Shown in pieces: positions 9,992 through 19,777 of a stretch of DNA of 64,000 nucleotides. The stretch is from the NCBI GenBank assembly GCA_947650285.1, contig CANTFL010001352.1, positions 1 through 64,000 of the forward strand, given 5' to 3'. The translations under genes and the position numbers were made by a program. Below the pieces are notes generated by a model that saw only the letters and a program-made list of their open reading frames with translations, was not told the origin of the DNA and did no database searches. Numbering within the stretch: position 1 is the stretch's first letter; each line of letters begins with the position of its first letter. Source of the DNA: Hyaloperonospora brassicae. Its lineage: Eukaryota; Oomycota; Peronosporomycetes; Peronosporales; Peronosporaceae.

Positions 9992-10096
9992 GGTTGGAAT
10001 TTTTTGCTGTAGAGGAAGCTCGGCCGAGTCAATAGAGGAAAGAAAGAGCGTGCGCTGTGACTGTCTTTTTTGGCTCGAGTGAATGAAGCTCAAGGC

Positions 10097-10115
10097 AGTA
10101 AATGCGGGAATGAGC
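10097..10115 (-). promoter_or_regulatory. Oomycete Inr + FPR core promoter of copy 3
   Basis: Identical to the element upstream of copy 2, with the same 106-bp distance to the ATG. Confidence 0.8.
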
Positions 10116-10350
10116 AGTGTGTGGCATGTCCCGCGGAATAATGTGCACGATCGGAGTTGCTCGACTCGAAAGTAGCTCGACAGAGGTTCGTGAGGTCTGG
10201 TCATACATGCGTCTTGATTGTAACTCACCTTGACCGGTTCGCGATGTATGGTTCCCGTCCATGCGGTTTTCTCCAAATATGGTCAACATCCATGAATCCG
10301 GGTTCGTGGTCATCGGCAAACAAACGCCTTCCAACTCGGGCAAAAGCTGA

Positions 10351-11633
10351 ACGAAACCAGCATGTACGTACGTTTTACTTCGCGCAATCGATTGTATGGA
10401 CATTTGTGTAGTTGTGGACTACACATACTCTCACCTGTACGCTGTAGTACAGGTCGACCAGCTGAACGAACATGTAGACCGCATGATGGATATTGCGGAA
10501 CTTACGTGTTTTTTACTTGCCCGTTTTTACTTGCGTGTAGATAGATCCTATCAAATGTAGGCAGTCCACAAGGATAGACCACAATACCGTGCATACTGCC
10601 AGATCGTGATGCGTAGGCACTCAGACGCACTTTGAGATGCGACAGAATGAAAATGCTGTACTTTTCGTTCCGCTCGGTCATGAATATTGCATGGGATGTC
10701 AGCTCTATATTTCCTGGTCCGTCATGTAGCATACGTATACACGCTGTGCGCTCGAAGCTGAATTGTAATCACTGATTCAATGTTTGCGAAGGCAGATTGG
10801 CTCGATGCCTTTTTATTCTACATGCCGTGTCGTCAGTTGTAGATGCAGCAGCCGCTGCGATTGCCAAGCGGCGGTTCACATTATCGGACCGAATACGTGC
10901 AGGTTTGTGAACAGGTGCATGCAAGCTGGAGGAAACGAAGTACACGACGCAAGAATACGTTGATCTTGACGAGTCGGTCTTGCGACCGAAAACGCATGGC
11001 GCGCACCCGTTTGCTGCGAGTTCGAATCCCCTTGCTGGTTTTGTTGATGGCATGGCAGCTGCTGTCGTAAAGGTGAACAACTCGTGCACTGTGCCAAATC
11101 TGTAAGAGATGAGAGGTGTGTCCGGTACCGGTGGACGCGCTCCTTGACGGCCTCACTCCGTGTTTTTCGAAAGAAGCCATCATCCTTCAAGGGCGAAATA
11201 GCGCTATAGCTGTGTGGACTGTTCCTTGCGTCAGGGGACTGACTGTGGACGACTGGCAGGCTGAAGAGGTCAGTTTTTTGAGGTCCTGTGGACCGGCTGG
11301 CAGGCTGAAGAGCGCACCCAGTATCTTGGCCGAACATTTTCCTGTTGACGTGCGTTTCTTCGTTTGCTGTTCACTGCTGTCCGCTGCTCACATCGAATGG
11401 ACGTGCGTGTGATATACTTGGTTCTTCGCAGATGCATTGGGAAGACAGCGTAGTAGGCATCGACTGTTACGCGAATACGCTATAAATGCACATGTGATTC
11501 TACTTGTACCGTTGCAAAATTTACAGGACAAACAGCTGATTCCGTTGTAGAGTTCGTACCACCAGCAGCAGCTGCTGCTATCATTACCACCGAAGTAGTC
11601 CGTAAAGACAACTCTGTGAGCTCCAAATTTTGA
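10351..11633 (+). pseudogene. Unidentified plus-strand coding-like remnants of each array unit
   Basis: Successive stretches read like protein but in different frames and with stops. (A) 10351-10560 is open for 70 codons (…DQLNEHVDRMMDIAEL…). (B) 10637-10729 has VLFVPLGHEYCMGCQLYIS and continues past a TAG. (C) About 10803-11105 has an in-frame TGA at 10908 (…DAAAAAIAKRRFTLSDR… then YVDLDESVLRPKTHGAHPF…). (D) 11457-11633 has TVAKFTGQTADSVVEFVPP. The pattern suits a decayed multi-exon gene duplicated passively with the array; introns could explain some breaks. Part A recurs at 2322-2531, 13567-13776, 16791-17000 and 20013-20222. I do not recognise the family. Confidence 0.4.
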
Positions 11634-12622
11634 GCCTTGCGCTTGTCCGGTCGTTGACTCGGCAACTCATTTTACTCGCTGATAAAAGCTGTCATAGCCA
11701 TCACACTGTATCACTTCCGTAACGCAAGCAGGTGTTTTCAGCGTCGCCGAAGCGAAGTATATCGATGTATCGACGGACGAAACACAGCGACGGCGGCGCC
11801 GAAGCGTCACCCAGAAGCATCGTAGCTCTGTGTTTTGTTTTCTGTCGAAAGCTTTCATCAGCTCGAGGAGGGGTGGTTCTATCTCGTGACACCACACAGT
11901 TTGTTGCGATGTCTAGACGCACTACCATCGTCATGTCATTGGTCGTGGCTTCGTTTTTTCAGCCATTGTGGGCGACCCTGCTGGCATCTTCGGACCCCCC
12001 CCCATCACTCAAAACGTGACGCGGATGCGTTCTGCTTTATCGGACGGTGCGTAGATGGCGAAGCAGTAGTTACTACAACCGTTTGAACAACGGTCGTTTG
12101 TTATGGTTACTGCTGGCTGCGCAGTAGCGTCCAGTTCGGACGGACGCAGCACACACAATCGCACATTTATTTACAGCACCTTTGATTGCCGCAAACGAGG
12201 GGTGTGTTGATCCGGAGATCCGAGCTTTCTTTCTATTGTTGCACTGAATAGAAAGACGCCTGTTGTTTTTTGCTTGTGCGCCACCACTTTGCCACATCAT
12301 GTTTTGAGCGTTTGCTTGTTTTTATTAGCTATTGTCGAGAGCAGACGCAGATGAAGGAGACAATGTCGACTTGCTTATCGATCCAAGGACGTATCAACAA
12401 CAGCGACGGCGAGGAAATGCTATCGAGCAAATCCATTGGCAAGCAGCACTCTGGTATGTTTGTTTGAAAACAGCATTTGTATACTCACGAACAGTCATTA
12501 CGCTACTACATGCAACACCTCCTAGGATCTTCGAGAAACTAACCGGATGCAAAAGATGACCGAGAAACTCATCTATCTTTCTTCAATCCGACTCGGAAGC
12601 CCGCCAAGTCCACTGAGTCCGT

Positions 12623-13207
12623 TCACTTCTCCGAGCGAAGCTTGCGGTACACGTTTTGAGAAGTATCGCTGGTTCCAGTCATTGTCTCACCAACGTTGGT
12701 TCCGGTCTTTGCCCCAGCATTCGCATTCGCACTTGCGTAGGCATTCGCATTCGCACTTGCATTCGCATGTGCAGCAGTGTTTGCCGATCCGCCGCCTGTG
12801 CTCGTGCCAGTGGACGCCGTTCCAGAGCTAGTACCGTCGACAGTCGTCACAGTCGATGTCTTGACCGAGTTGCCGTTGCCACCGCCGGTACGAACGTTGA
12901 CATCTTGGCCACTGACTACAGGGTTGCCGGTCACGTCAACAACACCAGGGTACACAACGCCACCCGCAGCGGGATACCCGGCGACACCAGGATAGCCGAC
13001 ACCAGTGTTCAAGCCGGCTCCAACACCTACACCGACACCGCCAAGGCCGACTCCTGCACCGACGCCTCCGAGGCCAACGCCTGCACCCAAAGAGTGGCCA
13101 CCGACCAATCCAAACGTCTCGGCGACTTCTTTCTCGGCATGCGCGCCTTTGTCGAAAACGGCCATGATGACAGCGTACACAGCAAAGATCTTGGTGATGT
13201 CGAACAT
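12623..13207 (-). CDS. Secreted Gly/Val/Ala-rich protein, copy 4
   Basis: Predicted protein identical to copies 2 and 3 (194 aa, signal peptide 1-24). The start is fixed by the promoter at 13313-13331. Confidence 0.85.
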   Translation of the reverse strand: MFDITKIFAVYAVIMAVFDKGAHAEKEVAETFGLVGGHSLGAGVGLGGVGAGVGLGGVGVGVGAGLNTGVGYPGVAGYPAAGGVVYPGVVDVTGNPVVSGQDVNVRTGGGNGNSVKTSTVTTVDGTSSGTASTGTSTGGGSANTAAHANASANANAYASANANAGAKTGTNVGETMTGTSDTSQNVYRKLRSEK

Positions 13208-13312
13208 GGTTGGAATTTTTTGCTGTAGAGGAAGCTCGGCCGAGTCAATAGAGGAAAGAAAGAGCGTGCGCTGTGACTGTCTTTTTTGGCTCGAGTGAAT
13301 GAAGCTCAAGGC

Positions 13313-13331
13313 AGTAAATGCGGGAATGAGC
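13313..13331 (-). promoter_or_regulatory. Oomycete Inr + FPR core promoter of copy 4
   Basis: Same 19-bp element, 106 bp before the ATG of copy 4. Confidence 0.8.
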
Positions 13332-15846
13332 AGTGTGTGGCGTGTCCCGCGGAATAATGTGCACGATCGGAGTTGCTCGACTCGAAAGTAGCTCGACAGA
13401 GGTTCGTGAGGTCTGGTCATACATGCGTCTTGATTGTAACTCACCTTGACCGGTTCGCGATGTATGGTTCCCGTCCATGCGGTTTTCTCCAAATATGGTC
13501 AACATCCATGAATCCGGGTTCGTGGTCATCGGCAAACAAACGCCTTCCAACTCGGGCAAAAGCTGAACGAAACCAGCATGTACGTACGTTTTACTTCGCG
13601 CAATCGATTGTATGGACATTTGTGTAGTTGTGGACTACACATACTCTCACCTGTACGCTGTAGTACAGGTCGACCAGCTGAACGAACATGTAGACCGCAT
13701 GATGGATATTGCGGAACTTACGTGTTTTTTACTTGCCCGTTTTTACTTGCGTGTAGATAGATCCTATCAAATGTAGGCAGTCCACAAGGATAGACCACAA
13801 TACCGTGCATACTGCCAGATCGTGATGCGTAGGCACTCAGACGCACTTTGAGATGCGACAGAATGAAAATGCTGTACTTTTCGTTCCGCTCGGTCATGAA
13901 TATTGCATGGGATGTCAGCTCTATATTTCCTGGTCCGTCATGTAGCATACGTATACACGCTGTGCGCTCGAAGCTGAATTGTAATCACTGATTCAATGTT
14001 TGCGAAGGCAGATTGGCTCGATGCCTTTTTATTCTACATGCCGTGTCGTCAGTTGTAGATGCAGCAGCCGCTGCGATTGCCAAGCGGCGGTTCACATTAT
14101 CGGACCGAATACGTGCAGGTTTGTGAACAGGTGCATGCAAGCTGGAGGAAACGAAGTACACGACGCAAGAATACGTTGATCTTGACGAGTCGGTCTTGCG
14201 ACCGAAAACGCATGGCGCGCACCCGTTTGCTGCGAGTTCGAATCCCCTTGCTGGTTTTGTTGATGGCATGGCAGCTGCTGTCGTAAAGGTGAACAACTCG
14301 TGCACTGTGCCAAATCTGTAAGAGATGAGAGGTGTGTCCGGTACCGGCGGACGCGCTCCTTGACGGCCTCACTCCGTGTTTTTCGAAAGAAGCCATCATC
14401 CTTCAAGGGCGAAATAGCGCTATAGCTGTGTGGACTGTTCCTTGCGTCAGGGGACTGACTGTGGACCGACTGGCAGGCTGAAGAGCGCGCTCAGTTTCTT
14501 TGAGGTCCTGTGGACCGGCTGGCAGGCTGAAGAGCGCACCCAGTATCTTGGCCGAACATTTTCCTGTTGACGTGCGTTTCTTCGTTTGCTGTTCACTGCT
14601 GTCCGCTGCTCACATCGAATGGACGTGCGTGTGGTATACTTGGTTCTTCGCAGATGCATTGGGAAGACAGCGTAGTAGGCATCGACTGTTACGCGAATAC
14701 GCTATAAATGCACATGTGATTCTACTTGTACCGTTGCAAAATTTACAGGACAAACAGCTGATTCCGTTGTAGAGTTCGTACCACCAGCAGCAGCTGCTGC
14801 TATCATTACCACCGAAGTAGTCCGTAAAGACAACTCTGTGAGCTCCAAATTTTGAGCCTTGCGCTTGTCCGGTCGTTGACTCGGCAACTCATTTCACTCG
14901 CTGATGAAAAGCTGTCATAGCCATCACACTGTATCACTTCCGTAACGCAAGCAGGTGTTTTCAGCGTCGCCGAAGCGAAGTATATCGATGTATCGACGGA
15001 CGAAACACAGCGACGGCGGCGCCGAAGCGTCACCCAGAAGCATCGTAGCTCTGTGTTTTGTTTTCTGTCGAAAGCTTTCATCAGCTCGAGGAGGGGTGGT
15101 TCTATCTCGTGACACCACACAGTTTGTTGCGATGTCTAGACGCACTACCATCGTCATGTCATTGGTCGTGGCTTCGTTTTTTCAGCCATTGTGGGCGACC
15201 CTGCTGGCATCTTCGGACCCCCCCCCCATCACTCAAAACGTGACGCGGATGCGTTCTGCTTTATCGGACGGTGCGTAGATGGCGAAGCAGTAGTTACTAC
15301 AACCGTTTGAACAACGGTCGTTTGTTATGGTTACTGCTGGCTGCGCAGTAGCGTCCAGTTCGGACGGACGCAGCACACACAATCGCACATTTATTTACAG
15401 CACCTTTGATTGCCGCAAACGAGGGGTGTGTTGATCCGGAGATCCGAGCTTTCTTTCTATTGTTGCACTGAATAGAAAGACGCCTGTTGTTTTTTGCTTG
15501 TGCGCCACCACTTTGCCACATCATGTTTTGAGCGTTTGCTTGTTTTTATTAGCTATTGTCGAGAGCAGACGCAGATGAAGGAGACAATGTCGACTTGCTT
15601 ATCGATCCAAGGACGTATCAACAACAGCGACGGCGAGGAAATGCTATCGAGCAAATCCATTGGCAAGCAGCACTCTGGTATGTTTGTTTGAAAACAGCAT
15701 TTGTATACTCACGAACAGTCATTACGCTACTACATGCAACACCTCCTAGGATCTTCGAGAAACTAACCGGATGCAAAAGATGACCGAGAAACTCATCTAT
15801 CTTTCTTCAATCCGACTCAGAAGCCCGCCAAGTCCACTGAGTCCGT

Positions 15847-16431
15847 TCACTTCTCCGAGCGAAGCTTGCGGTACACGTTTTGAGAAGTATCGCTGGTTCC
15901 AGTCATTGTCTCACCAACGTTGGTTCCGGTCTTTGCCCCAGCATTCGCATTCGCACTTGCGTAGGCATTCGCATTCGCACTTGCATTCGCATGTGCAGCA
16001 GTGTTTGCCGATCCGCCGCCTGTGCTCGTGCCAGTGGACGCCGTTCCAGAGCTAGTACCGTCGACAGTCGTCACAGTCGATGTCTTGACCGAGTTGCCGT
16101 TGCCACCGCCGGTACGAACGTTGACATCTTGGCCACTGACTACAGGGTTGCCGGTCACGTCAACAACACCAGGGTACACAACGCCACCCGCAGCGGGATA
16201 CCCGGCGACACCAGGATAGCCGACACCAGTGTTCAAGCCGGCTCCAACACCTACACCGACACCGCCAAGGCCGACTCCTGCACCGACGCCTCCGAGGCCA
16301 ACGCCTGCACCCAAAGAGTGGCCACCGACCAATCCAAACGTCTCGGCGACTTCTTTCTCGGCATGCGCGCCTTTGTCGAAAACGGCCATGATGACAGCGT
16401 ACACAGCAAAGATCTTGGTGATGTCGAACAT
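15847..16431 (-). CDS. Secreted Gly/Val/Ala-rich protein, copy 5
   Basis: Intact 194-codon copy with unchanged protein; promoter at 16537-16555. Confidence 0.85.
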   Translation of the reverse strand: MFDITKIFAVYAVIMAVFDKGAHAEKEVAETFGLVGGHSLGAGVGLGGVGAGVGLGGVGVGVGAGLNTGVGYPGVAGYPAAGGVVYPGVVDVTGNPVVSGQDVNVRTGGGNGNSVKTSTVTTVDGTSSGTASTGTSTGGGSANTAAHANASANANAYASANANAGAKTGTNVGETMTGTSDTSQNVYRKLRSEK

Positions 16432-16536
16432 GGTTGGAATTTTTTGCTGTAGAGGAAGCTCGGCCGAGTCAATAGAGGAAAGAAAGAGCGTGCGCTGTGA
16501 CTGTCTTTTTTGGCTCGAGTGAATGAAGCTCAAGGC

Positions 16537-16555
16537 AGTAAATGCGGGAATGAGC
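16537..16555 (-). promoter_or_regulatory. Oomycete Inr + FPR core promoter of copy 5
   Basis: Same 19-bp element, 106 bp before the ATG of copy 5. Confidence 0.8.
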
Positions 16556-18355
16556 AGTGTGTGGCGTGTCCCGCGGAATAATGTGCACGATCGGAGTTGC
16601 TCGACTCGAAAGTAGCTCGACAGAGGTTCGTGAGGTCTGGTCATACATGCGTCTTGATTGTAACTCACCTTGACCGGTTCGCGATGTATGGTTCCCGTCC
16701 ATGCGGTTTTCTCCAAATATGGTCAACATCCATGAATCCGGGTTCGTGGTCATCGGCAAACAAACGCCTTCCAACTCGGGCAAAAGCTGAACGAAACCAG
16801 CATGTACGTACGTTTTACTTCGCGCAATCGATTGTATGGACATTTGTGTAGTTGTGGACTACACATACTCTCACCTGTACGCTGTAGTACAGGTCGACCA
16901 GCTGAACGAACATGTAGACCGCATGATGGATATTGCGGAACTTACGTGTTTTTTACTTGCCCGTTTTTACTTGCGTGTAGATAGATCCTATCAAATGTAG
17001 GCAGTCCACAAGGATAGACCACAATACCGTGCATACTGCCAGATCGTGATGCGTAGGCACTCAGACGCACTTTGAGATGCGACAGAATGAAAATGCTGTA
17101 CTTTTCGTTCCGCTCGGTCATGAATATTGCATGGGATGTCAGCTCTATATTTCCTGGTCCGTCATGTAGCATACGTATACACGCTGTGCGCTCGAAGCTG
17201 AATTGTAATCACTGATTCAATGTTTGCGAAGGCAGATTGGCTCGATGCCTTTTTATTCTACATGCCGTGTCGTCAGTTGTAGATGCAGCAGCCGCTGCGA
17301 TTGCCAAGCGGCGGTTCACATTATCGGACCGAATACGTGCAGGTTTGTGAACAGGTGCATGCAAGCTGGAGGAAACGAAGTACACGACGCAAGAATACGT
17401 TGATCTTGACGAGTCGGTCTTGCGACCGAAAACGCATGGCGCGCACCCGTTTGCTGCGAGTTCGAATCCCCTTGCTGGTTTTGTTGATGGCATGGCAGCT
17501 GCTGTCGTAAAGGTGAACAACTCGTGCACTGTGCCAAATCTGTAAGAGATGAGAGGTGTGTCCGGTACCGGCGGACGCGCTCCTTGACGGCCTCACTCCG
17601 TGTTTTTCGAAAGAAGCCATCATCCTTCAAGGGCGAAATAGCGCTATAGCTGTGTGGACTGTTCCTTGCGTCAGGGGACTGACTGTGGACCGACTGGCAG
17701 GCTGAAGAGCGCGCTCAGTTTCTTTGAGGTCCTGTGGACCGGCTGGCAGGCTGAAGAGCGCACCCAGTATCTTGGCCGAACATTTTCCTGTTGACGTGCG
17801 TTTCTTCGTTTGCTGTTCACTGCTGTCCGCTGCTCACATCGAATGGACGTGCGTGTGGTATACTTGGTTCTTCGCAGATGCATTGGGAAGACAGCGTAGT
17901 AGGCATCGACTGTTACGCGAATACGCTATAAATGCACATGTGATTCTACTTGTACCGTTGCAAAATTTACAGGACAAACAGCTGATTCCGTTGTAGAGTT
18001 CGTACCACCAGCAGCAGCTGCTGCTATCATTACCACCGAAGTAGTCCGTAAAGACAACTCTGTGAGCTCCAAATTTTGAGCCTTGCGCTTGTCCGGTCGT
18101 TGACTCGGCAACTCATTTCACTCGCTGATGAAAAGCTGTCATAGCCATCACACTGTATCACTTCCGTAACGCAAGCAGGTGTTTTCAGCGTCGCCGAAGC
18201 GAAGTATATCGATGTATCGACGGACGAAACACAGCGACGGCGGCGCCGAAGCGTCACCCAGAAGCATCGTAGCTCTGTGTTTTGTTTTCTGTCGAAAGCT
18301 TTCATCAGCTCGAGGAGGGGTGGTTCTATCTCGTGACACCACACAGTTTGTTGCG

Positions 18356-18532
18356 ATGTCTAGACGCACTACCATCGTAGTGTCACTGGTCGGGGCTTCG
18401 TTTTTTCAGCCATTGTGGGCGACCCTGCTGGCATCTTCGGACCCCCCCCATCACTCAAAACGTGACGCGGATGCGTTCTGCTTTATCGGACGGTGCGTAG
18501 ATGGCGAAGCAGTAGTTACTACAACCGTTTGA
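18356..18532 (+). CDS. Small signal-peptide-like ORF in unit 5 (58 aa, uncertain)
   Basis: Second copy whose C-run (8 Cs) leaves the tail in frame as in unit 2; two substitutions in the hydrophobic stretch (VMSLVVA to VVSLVGA). Same doubts as for 8694-8870. Confidence 0.22.
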   Translation: MSRRTTIVVSLVGASFFQPLWATLLASSDPPHHSKRDADAFCFIGRCVDGEAVVTTTV

Positions 18533-19068
18533 ACAACGGTCGTTTGTTATGGTTACTGCTGGCTGCGCAGTAGCGTCCAGTTCGGACGGACGCAGCACAC
18601 ACAATCGCACATTTATTTACAGCACCTTTGATTGCCGCAAACGAGGGGTGTGTTGATCCGGAGATCCGAGCTTTCTTTCTATTGTTGCACTGAATAGAAA
18701 GACGCCTGTTGTTTTTTGCTTGTGCGCCACCACTTTGCCACATCATGTTTTGAGCGTTTGCTTGTTTTTATTAGCTATTGTCGAGAGCAGACGCAGATGA
18801 AGGAGACAATGTCGACTTGCTTATCGATCCAAGGACGTATCAACAACAGCGACGGCGAGGAAATGCTATCGAGCAAATCCATTGGCAAGCAGCACTCTGG
18901 TATGTTTGTTTGAAAACAGCATTTGTATACTCACGAACAGTCATTACGCTACTACATGCAACACCTCCTAGGATCTTCGAGAAACTAACCGGATGCAAAA
19001 GATGACCGAGAAACTCATCTATCTTTCTTCAATCCGACTCAGAAGCCCGCCAAGTCCACTGAGTCCGT

Positions 19069-19653
19069 TCACTTCTCCGAGCGAAGCTTGCGGTACACGT
19101 TTTGAGAAGTATCGCTGGTTCCAGTCATTGTCTCACCAACGTTGGTTCCGGTCTTTGCCCCAGCATTCGCATTCGCACTTGCGTAGGCATTCGCATTCGC
19201 ACTTGCATTCGCATGTGCAGCAGTGTTTGCCGATCCGCCGCCTGTGCTCGTGCCAGTGGACGCCGTTCCAGAGCTAGTACCGTCGACAGTCGTCACAGTC
19301 GATGTCTTGACCGAGTTGCCGTTGCCACCGCCGGTACGAACGTTGACATCTTGGCCACTGACTACAGGGTTGCCGGTCACGTCAACAACACCAGGGTACA
19401 CAACGCCACCCGCAGCGGGATACCCGGCGACACCAGGATAGCCGACACCAGTGTTCAAGCCGGCTCCAACACCTACACCGACACCGCCAAGGCCGACTCC
19501 TGCACCGACGCCTCCGAGGCCAACGCCTGCACCCAAAGAGTGGCCACCGACCAATCCAAACGTCTCGGCGACTTCTTTCTCGGCATGCGCGCCTTTGTCG
19601 AAAACGGCCATGATGACAGCGTACACAGCAAAGATCTTGGTGATGTCGAACAT
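19069..19653 (-). CDS. Secreted Gly/Val/Ala-rich protein, copy 6
   Basis: Intact last copy, same predicted protein; promoter at 19759-19777. It is the copy nearest the array's right border. Confidence 0.85.
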   Translation of the reverse strand: MFDITKIFAVYAVIMAVFDKGAHAEKEVAETFGLVGGHSLGAGVGLGGVGAGVGLGGVGVGVGAGLNTGVGYPGVAGYPAAGGVVYPGVVDVTGNPVVSGQDVNVRTGGGNGNSVKTSTVTTVDGTSSGTASTGTSTGGGSANTAAHANASANANAYASANANAGAKTGTNVGETMTGTSDTSQNVYRKLRSEK

Positions 19654-19758
19654 GGTTGGAATTTTTTGCTGTAGAGGAAGCTCGGCCGAGTCAATAGAGG
19701 AAAGAAAGAGCGTGCGCTGTGACTGTCTTTTTTGGCTCGAGTGAATGAAGCTCAAGGC

Positions 19759-19777
19759 AGTAAATGCGGGAATGAGC
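19759..19777 (-). promoter_or_regulatory. Oomycete Inr + FPR core promoter of copy 6
   Basis: Same 19-bp element, 106 bp before the ATG of copy 6. Confidence 0.8.

Larger units (their letters stand above)
8970..12185. repeat. Array unit 3 (reference uninterrupted unit)
   Basis: 3216 bp. It contains the minus-strand gene (9407-9991) with its promoter (10097-10115), plus-strand coding-like remnants (10351-11633) and the small signal-peptide-like ORF region (11909-12086), frame-broken by C9. The internal ~60-bp duplicate near 11240-11310 is partly deleted compared with units 2, 4 and 5. Confidence 0.93.
12186..15409. repeat. Array unit 4
   Basis: 3224 bp with the same content as unit 3; it keeps both copies of the ~60-bp internal repeat (14461-14540), and its C-run in the small plus ORF is 10 long. 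Confidence 0.93.
15410..18631. repeat. Array unit 5
   Basis: 3222 bp. It shares with unit 6 a few private changes (for example GACTCAGAAGC at about 15815 and GTAGTGTCACTGGTCGGGG at about 18378), so these two are probably sister duplicates. Confidence 0.93.

Noticed and set aside
9440..10012. 190-codon plus-strand ORF (and 72-, 97-codon ORFs) opposite the glycine-rich gene
   Set aside because: Arg/Ser/Cys or Pro/Thr-rich shadows of the GC-rich repetitive coding sequence; no promoter, no domain, and the minus strand has signal peptide plus core promoter.
9992..10276. N-terminal extension of the glycine-rich ORF to a Met at 10276
   Set aside because: The extension runs through the Inr/FPR core promoter and would bury the signal peptide.
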